From Lunularia cruciata (Eukaryota; Streptophyta; Marchantiopsida; Lunulariales; Lunulariaceae), in the NCBI GenBank assembly GCA_948567375.1, contig OX419755.1, forward strand, positions 57,919,945 through 57,983,944: a DNA stretch of 64,000 bases. Reading direction: 5' to 3'. The notes under the pieces are model-generated. The model was not told the origin of the DNA. It saw nothing but the letters and a program-made list of their open reading frames with translations, and searched no databases. Every line of letters begins with the position of its first letter. Positions within the stretch are counted from its first letter, which is position 1. The position numbers and the translations under genes are program-made. This document shows positions 11,371 to 24,779 of this stretch, piece after piece.

Positions 11371-12785
11371 TCATGAGTTTCTTTTCTCTACTAGCCTTTC
11401 TTCCTTCTCTACAATTTCAAAATTTCTATCTTTTTTCTCTTAAACTCTTCTTTTCCTTTTTGCAAATTTGAAATTTACCACAAATTTACCATTTGGTTGC
11501 CCTTTTTTTCAAAAAAATCTTTACTTCTCTTCTCCTGTCCTCTTGCTTCCCAAAAATTAAAAGTTACCCTTCCCTACCCTTCAACCCCTATGTAAATTTT
11601 GTTGATTAGAGCAAGAATTCTCTGAAAGCAAAATGAAAACAAGAATTCTCCAAAATTAAAATGTGATTTTCTCTCTTGATTCCTGATAGAAATAGAGCAA
11701 TACATCTTTGGAACATCTTCAAAAGGAAAATCACATTTTCCTTTTGAATTTCCTTTGAATGATTTTAATGGTATTCAAGGAACGTCATTCTCCTATGACC
11801 TTAGAATTCAAAAAAAAGAGTATAGGTAGTACACCTAAATCTCATTCTAAAGCTCATTCTCATATGATTTTAGAATTTGGAATAATTTCTCATGTACATG
11901 AACTCTCACCTTATCCCCAATTTCAAATTTTTCTTTCTCTTTGTTCATGAAAGGTACCTCACCTCATTCCTATGCCACATACCACAATTTCCAATGTTTT
12001 CCCAAAAAAGTACACCATTTCTATCCAAGGACAAACTCCTCTGCCTTTACATTTAGTTTTACTAGAGCTAGTACATAACATGAAACATTATTTCTAAAAC
12101 ATTCCTTGACATCCCAACAAACAAACATGGAATAAACTGCATTCATTTGTAAATCTACCCAAATTCACACAAGTATCATATCAATATACACCTATATTTG
12201 ATAGAAACAGATCCTCAATCAATCTACAATTATTACATTGAGAAAATACACTCTTAACTCTAAAATTAGCAAACACATTAATCTTATTTTGAAATAGCAA
12301 AACCAGATTTTGGTTCAGCAAATCCAAACCCTCCACACAAGAAACTCCTTCTTTGAACAAGCAAACCTGGCCATAATTTGGGGCACCAACATGCAACAAG
12401 CAAAGCCTGTCAAAACAAGCAAAGACAATAAAAAACCAATGAGTAAAGACAGTTAGGAAAAAAAAAGCAAATCCATGACATTTATATATACAAATTCAAA
12501 TGATAAAACATCATAATTGAAAGAACATCAAAAGAAAAAAGACTTAATTTTTATTCTAGGTTTTTGTACAAATCCACCATGAGATCAGTTCAATGCAAAG
12601 CAAGTTGCTACAACCAAAAGCCTAGTTTCCAACACCTACTTCCATCTTGCCAAAGCTCCAACCATCGTAGTTGTCAAAGTCAATGTTTTTTCTTCATCTC
12701 TGCTTAATTCCTCCTTGTCTTCCCAAAGACCACATCTATTAATCAAAATTTTCAGCAATATAACAAAACTCAATATCCAATGCTA

Positions 12786-12890
12786 GAAAAAGGCGACCGC
12801 GTAGTAAAAGCGAACGAAGAGAAGACCCCATCAAGCCGTACAAGGGAAAGACAAAAAAGGTAACATGGGGCTAAGCCCCAATATCCAATG
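12786..12890 (+). repeat. short dispersed repeat, copy 1
   Basis: A segment of about 100 bp with the order GCGAC..CGCGTAG, GAAGACCCCATCAAGCC, TACAAGG and the near-palindrome TGGGGCTAAGCCCCA recurs in opposite orientation at about 15755-15860. The surroundings of the two copies differ. I cannot assign it to a known element or RNA. Confidence 0.65.
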
Positions 12891-12899
12891 AAGAGATAG

Positions 12900-15750
12900 G
12901 AATTACATTCTATATTATTCAATTGCATCCTCAACTCCCTTAAAGAATGCCAACGTGCTTTTGATATGCCAATGCAATGTTAATTACGGGACTTTGAAAT
13001 GGGGACCCATAGCTGGTTTACGCCTATTGCCTATGTCCCATAACACTTTTTTTGTATCCTCCATAAGTGCCTCATAAACTTTTGCTAGACCTCTTATATC
13101 TTTTCTTTATGGAATTTTTACGTCCACCAAAAGCAGCTAACTAAAACCCCCTAATCACATTTTCCACTAGGTCCCTGAAAACCATCTTAAACTGCATTGG
13201 GGTTGAATATTCTACATGTGTGGGGTGGTTAATACACGACTAATCTCACAAATCTTTGAAATGAGCCTCCCATGAGGGTATGGCAAGTTTGCACATTAAA
13301 CTCATTAATGCAAGAGGCGACATCAGATCGTGCGCAAAATGATACACACCATTGGTACTTTATAATTTACCATTAAATATCATCACTTTCCCTTAAACAT
13401 ACCCATCGCAATCACAAGTTTAATGCAAATTCAATTCTCACATTTTACTTTGCTTCAAGTCAATTATTCAAGAGTTTGGGAAAATCTTGCTGTTACTTTG
13501 CGGACAATAACCTTAATGAATCACTTTTTTTAGTGAGTGAAAAATGTAAAAAGCTTTGATTGGTAGATTATTAAAATGTTTTTAACCTAGTTGGAAGTGT
13601 GTGTTATTATTGAAAGGTATAAAACCTTATAAACAAGAAATAATTTAATTGCAAGGTCACAGAGCAAAAATATGTTGAAAATTATTTTTATACCATGATA
13701 AATTTGAATATAGATATAAAATATAAATATAAATAAGTAAATATGCTAATCTTAGAAGCAAACGAAAGAAGAAAAAAACAAAATCATATTTAAATATAAG
13801 AAAAGGATTTTCACAATTTTGCACAAAATCTCAATTCATATCTTTGCACTCCTTTCGTTATGAAGAATAATAGTTTTATTGGCGTTTCCGTCGCTTGATA
13901 ATCTAAGAACACTAACTCGAACATCAATTTTAATATCTAGAATTCATGATTGTTTACGAAAGTGAGCTCACGTCATGTTAGATTCACTTCGGAGGTGATT
14001 TTAACTTCCAAAATAACAAAACTGTGATAACCTGTACTTTTTGCGTATAGTTCTAATTTGTACTTGTCTTGAAACATTCTCTGTTCAGAGTGTCTTTTTC
14101 TGTCATGGTGTAAAAAACCTTCTTGAATTACAAAATCTGTAGACTCTTGTGAAAGATACATCAAAATTATCACCGGCAAATATGGCGTGCAATATAAAGA
14201 TAGCAGATTTACAACTATTCAACTAACTAAATTTACGGTGTAAGTTATTGCTCAATTTACATATTATATATGTTCAGCAATCAACTTGACACATCTGTTA
14301 GTTTGGCATTGAGTATTTTTTTCCTATCAATCTAATACTCGACTTGAATTTCTTATTGAAAAAATAAGCTCTAGTATAATAAACTAGTAAACTTTATATA
14401 GAGAAAAGTATGGTGTTTAAGTGTTAGAGTAGTAAAGCTGGAGTGGATCTCATATGATAATTGTCGAGTAAAATATTGGTCAAATGACATATACTTAAAA
14501 TATGAATTTAAATCTTATACAATCGCTTGAGAATTGATAAATATATGCAGGAACATTTCTTTATAGTTTGTAATTTGACTTGTTACTCTCTCTCAACAAT
14601 CCCGAGATAAGGAAGAATCTGTGATGATAACTGATTAGACCCAAGTTTCAAGGCGGTAGACTCTGAACAGTATTTTAGATCGATAAGAAGTATTGATTAA
14701 ACAAACATACATTACTGGCTCGATGAATTTAGTGCAATTTGATTTGAGTAAAATATTTCATTTAAACAAAGTAAACTAATTAATGAAAGAATCGTGAATC
14801 AGTCTACATCAAATAAGCAAAACGATAGAGAGGTAATGAAATAGTGGAAGTCTCAAGCCACTCTGTCCCATGGTTACACGGTTGCAACTTGCATTTCGCA
14901 TACGGAGATGTGCAGATCAGACCGTAAAGGGAGCAAAAGGTCATTGTACTTAACGGGTACAGAAAGATGAAGGAGTGAAAGAGATTACTGTATCTTGACG
15001 GGAACAAGAGACAAGGGTGTGAGCAGCCTTGTAGCAGAAGGCCACCCCAAGTGTGCACTACAGACTTACCCAAACAATGCTAACAACTAGTTCGCACCTA
15101 TCTGCAAATCCTTTAAAAGTGAGTGGGTGTACCGTCCTTTCATAAAGACAGAGAGATCCAGCGTCTTAAGACAGCTATAAGTCAAGGTTCCTTACACGTT
15201 CCAGAATTGGAGATTGAGCAAACATCCTCTTCCACCTTAGCTCCATAATGGTCAGCTCTCAGGAAAGAAAGTCAAACCATAGAGTCCTCGAACAGGGACA
15301 ATGGTACACACCTCTCACCAAAGGCGAGGGTAACTAACTCCTGCTATCAATAGATACTCCTATACAGCCAGAGCAATTAGGGTGACGGTTGTACAAATGC
15401 ACGCTCTTTCTCTGTTGCTTTGAACCATTGAAAAGTGCAGAGAATAAATAGTTGTATAATGCTGTGTGAAATGTTTGGGGAATCAACAATCTGTCTTTTG
15501 TAGGAGAGAAATGGAAACGTTGAAGAGAAAAGCACAAACTCACAGCAGCACGCAAAGGAGGTAAGTAGCTGAGAATACGTGGACCACCAAAGCGCCACAA
15601 CGTACAGGCTTATCAAAAGCTTGTTTCGTAAACTCATGAGTTGGGTACTGGAGACTTTACTGAACTGGGCTTGGTTGTCACTGCATGTTAGGTACTCACC
15701 CGGACTATCAGCATGTAAATATCTGGCAGAAAGCTTTAATCTATTCGGGA
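12900..15750. other. no gene recognised
   Basis: AT-rich sequence. Short open frames exist on both strands but none has a recognisable motif, good length or splice partner. I see no tRNA or rRNA. Confidence 0.6.
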
Positions 15751-15754
15751 AGGC

Positions 15755-15860
15755 TTTAGGGCTTAGCCCCATTCATTTTACTTCTTAGATTTTATCCTTG
15801 TAAGGCTTGATAGGGTCTTCCCATCCCTTTCCTATCCTATGCGTGTCGCTATCTATCTGT
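15755..15860 (-). repeat. short dispersed repeat, copy 2 (inverted)
   Basis: The minus strand reads GCGACACGCATAG, GAAGACCCTATCAAGCC, TTACAAGG and ATGGGGCTAAGCCCT in the same order as the 12.8-kb copy, with scattered differences. The 131-codon open frame that overlaps it on the minus strand shows no family features and is not called. Confidence 0.65.
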
Positions 15861-16132
15861 TCTTCGGGAAGGGTTTGAGTTTTTGTTTCACCACCAACGA
15901 TCCACTCCTCCAATGTTGAATCATGGCGAGCTCCCTGCACAAGCGACACTGTGAACACGTTCTCGTTCTTGTGTAAGTAATGTTCAGCCAGTCATTTACC
16001 GAATAGCAGTCATACATCCATTTTGTCCCTCTCGCTTCCAACATGCATGGATTCTGGAGTACTCAACGGGTGCCCATGATATGACCTTTTCAACATATTC
16101 GTAGTCTCAAAGCACCAGCTTCACTCACGAGA

Positions 16133-16273
16133 ATGTCGTCATCACCACAGTTATCAAGATTCATCCAACTTCTCATCCTTCTTGTTATCGTATGCGAGTC
16201 ATTTTTCCCATCTCGAGGAGACGGGAGACGTCGAGAAGCTCACAACAAACCCAAGCAACAAATGAACAAATGA
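16133..16273 (+). CDS. candidate small secreted peptide (46 aa)
   Basis: An ATG-initiated frame whose first 25 residues look like a signal peptide: polar start, then a hydrophobic core (FIQLLILLVIV) ending near CES. A short, strongly basic hydrophilic tail (GDGRRREAHNKPK) follows. That layout fits a secreted or processed peptide precursor, but I recognise no named family (no CLE, RALF, PSK or IDA core), and frames of this size arise by chance. An overlapping frame (16192-16374) is also basic. A downstream exon is possible. Treat as a hypothesis. Confidence 0.25.
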   Translation: MSSSPQLSRFIQLLILLVIVCESFFPSRGDGRRREAHNKPKQQMNK

Positions 16274-16299
16274 ACGAAGAGCGTCAACCCGCCCGACAT

Positions 16300-19200
16300 A
16301 AATTACCTTCAGATGAGAAGTTCGTGAAACCAAAGAAACGCCTTGATCAACACGACTGCCTAAATGGAAAGTGAAGAGGAGTAGGCAGCCAACCTGGGGC
16401 AGAAAGGAAAAGCCCGTGAACCTCGAGAAGAGCTTCGAATTCTTGAGAGCTGTGCAGAAGTGCCTTTTCTACTGCTGCATGTACGCTATCATCAACAGCT
16501 GTATATGGGAGTCACTTCTTCAACATCCTTTTCTCTTTCATGCTTTCACTATCCAACTTCTCTCCACGTCGTCGTTTCGCCATAATCCTGTTCCAAGTAC
16601 AAGCCGAGCTCTTAGCTACTAGATATCATGCATGAATTGATACAGACATTCCATTCCCTTTTACCTTTCCCGTGCACTTCTGCATGCATTTAGGGACTAA
16701 TTCCACCATGATACATTTGAAATAGTTTACACTCATTGCAGGCAATAAAAGTCCGCCGTCAGGAAAGACATCGACTGTGGAAAATGTGGATTGACACTCG
16801 ATGCTTTTGTGGAATTCGATGACGCAATTTCTGTGCCTTTTGAAACAGTCTAGACAAAAGTAAGCCACCAAATGAATGTCTTCCAAGCTTTAAAATTGAG
16901 ATAACTAATACGTCAAGAAGGTCTTTACAAGAGCAAAACAGTCATGGCGTGATCCTTGCGTGAATTAGAACAGGAGTGATACCGGTATCCTTTTGGAACA
17001 AATAATGTAGTCATAGAAGCATATAGTTTAAGCACTTCAGATGCTTCGAAGGACTCATTACATTTTTGTATGATACAACACAAAATGATTTAGTCAAAGC
17101 AGACTAAATAATACAGTAGAAAACGATTAAAAGCTTGATGTTGCCCATAGTCAAGGATATTCTAAAAGCTTGTTTCCGTTCGACTAGCTTAGGGGGGGCT
17201 TCCAAGATAACGAGCTAGCTCAGTTCAGATTTCATAAATGCGATAGTCAATGTTCGTGTACTTTGAAGAGACTGATGTTAAATCAGGTGTGGAAATAATG
17301 ACTACATCGGGTATTGGTCAATCCGTGCTTAAAGATGTTGACCCGATTCCGAGAGATTTGCTCCTGTACTGTTGATTCGGAGTACTGGACTGCCTAGATC
17401 TTCTCTCGCAAATCTGGGACATCAGATTGTAAGATATAATCGTAATCGTGTATATTATAGGTTCGAAATCATTGTACAGTGTAAGGTGCAATATATCCGT
17501 GTTTACATACGTTATTCAACGTGAATAAAAACTTCAAGCATGTCCATGAACAACATGAAGCCTATTTTCTGCTTGATAGAAACATTGATTGACGTCGAAT
17601 ATGAAACCACAAAGAGTAGCAGATCTCTACACTCTTGAACGTTTCTCCGCTGTGATGCACAGATGGAGAACTTCTGAAAAGAGAACGATATGGAAAAAGA
17701 TCTCTTTTCACTCTCGGTATCCCAAGAACAATTTATTAGTCAATATCTTTTTATATAAGTATGATTTGAAACATCCATCTATCATTGACCATATCAAAGT
17801 TGTCCATTGCATCAAGACTAATGAGGGTGATTGAATATCTTAAGGAGGACTAACGGTCTCCTAGAAACAGATCGTGCAACTTTAAGAATTGAAGACCACC
17901 TTTCTCTTCAAGCAACGTGACCATATTAGAATATTACTGGAGACAATCAATCACTGCTGTAGACTACGTGGAGGAGACTATATACCCGACACCAATTTGC
18001 TCTGAAATGTTCTAGTGTGAGGTGATACCCAAAAATCGATTATGATCTGCTTGATAGGCCATGTGGGGAATTACGTAACGATGGAACTGGCATGATCGAA
18101 TGAACAAAAAAGTATTAATATATCATTCGGTTAAGTAGGGGTCGGCAGCTTTACCCTGCTTTCATATGTAACATAAAATTACAAGTGCATAAGCAAAGAC
18201 ATACTAGGAGTATTCTTTGATTCACTTAGATCACAAATTTGCAAGTCCATTTAATTTCTGTTGCTGATTTACCATATTTTCTGGTTTTTCTGTTTCATCA
18301 TATCAAAGCTGCTAATATGTCATATAGATAGACCACAGTACAATAAACATGGAACTGCAAATCTTGCTTAAGTACGTGAATACCGTATTCAGGTATTGCG
18401 TTTATCGAAATCAAAATATGACTGCGAGTGTTATTAGTCAAAATCGTTCTACGACGTATCTTTTTCCAAACATTATGGACTTGTGTTCTGCTCACTAGAA
18501 GATATGATTCTCTTACCTAGCTTGCCCATGAGAATCCAGCCCAGTATTTACATCTGACTATGAGTAAATAAACGAATAAAGTTGGAAGGGATCACATAGC
18601 TTGGAGCATCTCATTGACGGGATATTGCATTATTGGAGTCGTCTAGTTGTATGTAGCTTTTCCATTCAAAGATATAATGAAAGTGAACTGCGACATCCAA
18701 GCACATTGGTCAGATGACTACAGGAACTGGTTCTCTTATTATGGGCAATTAATTCCACGGAGTTACCTGATATTTAGGAAACTTAAATGGTTCTGAGGAC
18801 CTCAAATGAAGTCAGGTCCACAAGCACGGTGAAAATGAATATGCATGATACATTTTCCATAATACAGTAGTCAGGAGGACGGCATGCACTGGCCGGGTGG
18901 TTCTGTCGAGCTTGTAAAATGAGCTCGGTGAGTGTAACAGAGCAGGTCCTGCAATATACAGTTGTTTCTCTTGTCCAGCGGAAATACATATTGATGAACT
19001 CTCAGGTCACTACCACCAGTCCACGTATTCGTACAACACCTGACAAAAATTGTCTGAATCACCTGTATATAAGGAATATATCATTCCTGGTCTACGTTGA
19101 TACCCTTCAGCAGGAATTTCTGCTTCTCAAAGATCCAAGAGATGGAACTCGAATTTGGTAATTGGAAAATAAGATGTAATGTTTATTGGGGGCACCCTGT

Positions 19201-19703
19201 CTGCTGAATGTTGGAACAATGAAACGGTTTAATTCTTTGGTCTCTTGGGTAGAGCAGCTAGCTGTAGAAATGGTGATAAGGTGCGAGGAGGTGGGCACTA
19301 GTATTATAAGGTCAAGGGTTTATTTAGTAGGCTTTTGCATAAGATAGATTCGTAAACGCCGGAAGGAAAGGCTTATAGAATGATGTTGTTTATCCCCACT
19401 TTCGGATAACGAACTTCGTGTAAAGTGCAGAAAATTTATGCAGTACGACAAACAGTTATTTAGCTTTTTGAAAGATGTTTGACTGCTGAGAATACATTGT
19501 CAACATGATAGATATTTAGATATCATAAATGGAAAATAAGCAATAAACTATATATGTTGTGATGCCATGTTTCATGCGTTTCCTAGAAAGGTGCTTGACT
19601 TACTAGAAGGTCTTCGCTCATGATCTCTCTAGTATGTATTGCAAACTGTGTACCAATTGACTTAAAAAGCCAAATAGGTCTGGATCTCCTCCTCCTATAA
19701 ATC

Positions 19704-19753
<50 letters not shown>

Positions 19754-21300
19754 CTTCCAAATCAAATGCCATATAAAATGTAAAAGCGTCTTGAAATATA
19801 AGCTTCCCAAAGTCATACATCCATATGGAGTAGGCAGTTCTACTATATTTATGCTGTCGTAACAAGGAAGAAAGGGAGTATTGCGTGAGTTATATATAAC
19901 TTGATGTTTTTAAACATAAAATGTTATAAAGAAAGTTTCGTGGAGAATCCATTTAGAATCAGTACATTATATTAGTGGGTCGGAGCGAGTATCTAAAACG
20001 AATCCCATACTTATGAAATTCGTTAACAAGTAATTTATACTTGCACAACAAGGTTTGACTGGATGGAGCTAGCAAATAATTAATATCCCCATCTGGGTCC
20101 AACAGTACAGCAAACAGAAGTACAGTGATATATCATTTGCCCATTTGCCTTGAACCCTAGTTTATAATAGTTATCATACAACAATCAGGTCCCTGGTTAC
20201 TAGGGAAGATACCAGAGATAATATTACTTAGAAACCTCTGACATGTCAATAGACTATAGGGAAGAGAAAGTGATTAAGCGCTTCAAATCCCATTGTCAGT
20301 CAACTGAATCATGTTGTCCCGACTCGCGCAAGAAGCTGAGTATAAGCCGCTGTTTGAGGAAGCAACTCGGTGGGTTCCCCAGAAGCCAGAATTTCCGCAG
20401 TGAGAAAGAGCATAAAAGAGACGGTGAATGCATTTACTGTGTCTTGAAGAAATGGTCCTACGAGAATCTCTCTAAAAATCCACGATTGGACTGCGCTAGC
20501 TATGTGAGTGAAGAAGATACGTGGAGCGCTTCGGAGGTTGCTGAACAGGCGAGAAAGTGGAAGTAGAAGGAATTTGTAGTCTTGGGTGGAATTAGGGATA
20601 CATTTCAAACAGCATGCAGTGGAAGAATTTAAGTTAGGAAAATGATGGATGTCTTGGAGAGTTGAGATGGATATACGGAGATTGAGTACGGGTACGTGTA
20701 TATACTGTAGTGCTTTACTACAGGATTCCGACAACGGGGAACTAACGAGGTGAGGAAGATCGTGGCAACGAAATGGGCATGATAATGACGGCAATAGGGG
20801 AGAGGAGATCTAGGACGAGGTGATGACTTCAATTCAATTCATTTTGTAAGACCCAGATTTAGAAGCAGCAGGCAGATGCAGTACAGTACTTCGTAAGTTT
20901 AGACAGCTATCTAGAAAGGAAGAAACTTAAGATGACAAGGTAGTAGTAGGCAATCCTCCAACGTCGAAAAGTCTTCCACTTTGCGTGCACTTGGTAATAG
21001 TGAGAAGAGAGCTGCGACCCGATGTTCGTTCTCGTGAGGGTGGCCCCTCGTTACCAGCCTGTTGTTGCAAATGTTGCTCCACACGTGACCAGAAGAAAGT
21101 GCGCAACCTTCAGAGGAGGATTTCACCTCGGCAGACAGGATGCTCGGTGTAACACGAGTACTGTGGTAGAGTCACTCGCCTGCACTTGAATTGATTGGAA
21201 ACTAGAGGAAGGCGGAGGAGATCTACAGGGAAAGATAGAGAGAGATAGAGGGAGAGAACTTTAAAAGGCTTTCCCATTTCTCTACCTTCTAGTTCAAAGT
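16300..21300. other. long stretch with no supported gene
   Basis: Mixed intergenic sequence. A 107-codon ATG frame at 20243-20566 (+) and a 161-codon frame opposite it (20309-20794, -) overlap each other; neither shows a motif or signal, so neither is called. A TA microsatellite lies at 19707-19749. The last 200-300 bases before 21500 should hold the promoter and 5' UTR of the GT47 gene, including a CACAACA-type short repeat near 21424-21452. Confidence 0.55.
19707..19749. repeat. (TA)n microsatellite
   Basis: About 21 uninterrupted TA dinucleotides. Confidence 0.95.
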
Positions 21301-21500
21301 TCAAACCAAGACCGTGGGTGAGGACAGTTGAGGATCAGATTTGTTTCTGAGCCTCAGTCTCGTTCAACTCTCCGCCGTAACAGTTCTACTACTGGGTTGC
21401 TGTGCTATGGAATTATAAGGCAGGCACAACACACAACACACAACACACAGGCATAACAGACCGCAATTCCTAAAATGAGACGGTAGTAAAAATTTAAAGC

Positions 21501-24500
21501 ATGGCGTCAGCGGCAGGTTTGAGGAGAATTGGTTCCGAGTCTTTCAGCCCTGCAGTACACCCAGGAAGAGGAGGAGCGCTGGGGATAATTGACGAGTTAG
21601 ATTCCAGCACTGGACATCGAAGAGCGTCGACGAAATCATCCAAGTCTGCTGTGACCCGGTCGTGTGTTCTAGGAGCCGTGATTCTTACAAGTTTTGCTTT
21701 GCTGGTGGCCCGGTTGGCGTTTTCCTTCGATGACGGTGTGGTTGGGGACGATGAAGTAGGTCTGCATCAGTATGAATCTGTGGGGACCAGATTGCATCTG
21801 CATGAAAGAGATAGTAATGAATCGTCGTCGTCGAAGTCGACCACCTTCCCAGGTTTTGGAACTGAGCTCGGTGGCACCTCTAAGTACTCTACCCGCCAAA
21901 GGGTTCAATCTGGAATCCAAACTGGTTCTACTTCCCGTTCGCGACATAAACCTCGCATCTTTGCAAGAAACGCTCCCAGACACCTCAACGGCTCCAGCAA
22001 CTGCATCAAAGGTCAATCATCCATCTCTCTCTCATTTCTCTCATCTCATCTGATTGTCAAGTTTTAAACCCGTTTCAATTAAACTTTCGCATTTGCAATG
22101 GGTTGTACGATTCGAGGAATCCGCATCTATAATTTGGGCTTAAGATTCAAGTCGCATCATCATGGGGCTACATCGGTCTCTCTCCGGGCTTGTGAATTGG
22201 TACCGCTCTAATTTCAGGGTGATATGCACGTTCAAGCAACTGTCTTCCACCAAGTTCGGAGTGTAGAGAGGGCAATTCGACGATAAAGATTAGAGCCAAC
22301 CTAAGAGGGACGCGGATCCGACTCGATTGCACGTAATAGTGCTCTGTTGTTCTGTTCTTATGAGAGATAAGGGGAATTTCTATTGCAGGTCTAATTAGAC
22401 TGCTGAGACGGCTGAGAATCAAGAGGAAACCTCGATCATCTCTTCCTCTTGCGAAGCGGATTCATAGCTGTAGCCTTCATCTTTATCAGATCTGGAACAA
22501 ACTGGACAGTAGTTCTGATCATCAACAACAACAAGGTAGTTAACAACAAGGTTCCTGAGAGGAAACCTCGATCATCTCTTCCTCTTGCGAAGCGGATTCA
22601 TAGCTCTAGCCTTCATCTTTATCAGATCTCGAACAAACTGGACAGTAGTTCTGATCGAGCTGAGAGGAGCACCAGCCGCTGGATACTCGAACCGGCATCG
22701 GAGCTCTTTCTCATATTTAATGCGCGAGCTACCATAACTGATGTTTCTGTGCTTTAGTCTACTGATTGACGACGACCTTATTGCTGAATCTTGGAGGCTC
22801 CGCAACTAATATTTTCCAGCCTAGCTAACCAATTCATAGTGCGTGCCAAGATGCGGACCGTCCTTCTACACAGATTCCCACTTCTTGTTCAGACCGAAGC
22901 TTCCCGTGGTTCGACACCCCTTGCATGATTTGCACCCAACAAGTGTTCTCGTACGAAGCTTGCAGTAGAATAGTGCCAACAGACGAAATGGAACGACATG
23001 CAGTTTCTGTAGCTCAAATCCAGCTCGTCGACTGTAAACATGTAGAGTCTTCTATTGGCCGAGTCAATCAATCCAGTACCGAGTCAAGATTTGGTTGATA
23101 CCACTATTAGTGGGGCAGCCAAGAGTCCAAACAATTAGCCACGAGCAATTTTCCGTACTACATAAAGCCTCTGTTGACTCCACGATTTCTCGTATTCTGA
23201 TGTGGGACTGCTTCAGTAAAGGTGAACAAGAATGTCCAAAACGATATGGAAGGTCCACAAGTTCTGGGTGTACAGCTCTGGCAGTTAATGGTTATTTTTA
23301 AAGGAAAAGAACTTCGAGTGAAGTATGCATGGGAGTAAATTGGGAGCTCGCAACGATTTACATTTGCTGCTCAATTCTTTAATCTCTTTTTCACTGTGGA
23401 TTGTTTGTGGACATGTTGTTCAGATAAGGGGATTGAGGCAGCGCTTGGGATTGTTAGTCAAGCGTACCTGAGTCCACAGCTATTTTATGAGGACTTTCGG
23501 GAGATGGCATGCAAGTTCAAGGTATTTGTTTATCCCCATGATAAGGAGAGCGAGTACAAAGACCTATTCATGCCATACGAGGAGCTCCCAACGGGAAATT
23601 ATGCCAGCGAGCACTTCTTCAAGATGGCGCTATTGAACAGCAGTTTCATCACCAACGATCCCTCGAAAGCGGACCTTTTTTTCATGCCCTTCTCCATCGC
23701 CATGATGAGAACTCATCCGAAAGTTGGGCCCAAACGAATTAAGACCTTCGTAAAGCAGTACGTGGAAGGCATCAGTCAAGATTACCCGTACTGGAACAGG
23801 ACCAGTGGAGCCGATCATTTCTACGTCAATTGTCACTCGATTGGACGCAGTGCCACCGATGATGCTCCATACATCCGCTTTAATGCGATACAAGTGGTTT
23901 GTTCCTCGAGCTATTACTTGCAGGGTTATTTTCCTCACAAGGATGCCACTGTTCCTCAAATTTGGCCCCGCACTGACTTCCCAAAGCAGGCAGCGTCCAT
24001 CAAGCAAAGGTTGGTGCCATCTTACTATCTAGCCTGCCTCTATTCATTGATTGCCGTTGCAAATAGTGAACCGCCCTGATTTCGTCTGCATACCACATGC
24101 ACAGACTTCGAGAGACCAGAAAATTGCCTTGGACCAAATTTTGGTTCTTACTATATGCAACGCTTTGTGCGATTGACTGACAGTTTAGATGGTTGAGAGC
24201 TCTGGTCGATGGATGAAATACCGTGTTTGAAAATTGAGTAGACAGATTCCTTAACAGATGAATCCGTCGGGATTGAATTTTGCAGGGAAACTTTGGCCTT
24301 CTTTGCTGGGGCGGCGAATTCACCAGTGAGAGCAGAAGTTGCAAAGCACTGGAGTAACGACAGTGAGATCAGAGTGTACACCTCACGCATAGACACTCCA
24401 TACTCTGAGGCTCTTCTGACCAGCAAGTTCTGCTTGCACGTGAAAGGGTTTGAAGTTAACACAGCCCGTCTCGGAGACGCTATGCACTACGGCTGCGTTC

Positions 24501-24775
24501 CGATCATCATAGCCCCTTACCATGATCTGCCCTACAATGATGTGCTCAATTGGCAGCAATTCGCTGTGGTAGTGTCGACCAGTGATATCCCGGGGCTGAA
24601 GAATATACTGAAGAAGATTTCGCCGTTGGAGTACGCCCAGATGCAAAGCAATGTGATGCAAGTGAGGAAGCACTTCCAGTGGCATGTTCCTCCCCAACCG
24701 TTCGATGCCTTTTACATGGTCATGTACGAGCTCTGGTTGAGACGGCATCTCGTCAGATTTTCTTTGGATGAGTAA
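21501..24775 (+). CDS. GT47 exostosin-family glycosyltransferase (3 exons)
   Basis: Predicted Golgi type II membrane enzyme transferring a sugar onto cell-wall polysaccharide or glycoprotein; the exact substrate cannot be read. Exons: 21501-22011, 23424-24009, 24286-24775, all with GT...AG introns and matching phase, giving 528 aa. Residues 1-53 are cytosolic, a membrane segment lies at about 54-75 (SCVLGAVILTSFALLVARLAF region), followed by a Ser-rich stem. The exostosin domain begins near residue 190 (KVFVYPH) and includes ADLFFMPFS, ADHFYVNCH, the GYFPHKDATVPQIWP segment, FFAGAANSPVR, and the sugar-nucleotide end with SKFCLHVKGFEVNTARLGDAMHYGCVPII. The last motif is typical of the donor-binding C-terminal part of GT47. 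It resembles the plant group containing Arabidopsis At4g38040. The 1,412-bp first intron carries a tandem duplication. Confidence 0.93.
22423..22656 (+). repeat. 98-bp direct duplication in GT47 intron 1
   Basis: 22423-22520 and 22559-22656 are nearly identical (two differences seen by eye), separated by 38 bp rich in CAACAA/GTTAACAACAAGG. Both units lie within intron 1. The duplication must be recent because the copies have hardly diverged. Confidence 0.93.
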
Positions 24776-24779
24776 GTAA

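Noticed and set aside
15377-15772. 131-codon open frame on the minus strand
   Set aside because: No motif or signal, an overlapping frame in another register, and it crosses the dispersed repeat. Likely chance.
20243-20794. Opposed 107- and 161-codon frames
   Set aside because: They overlap on opposite strands, and neither has a domain, codon bias or splice partner I can support. The plus frame does begin with ATG and has several Cys, so transcripts could change this.
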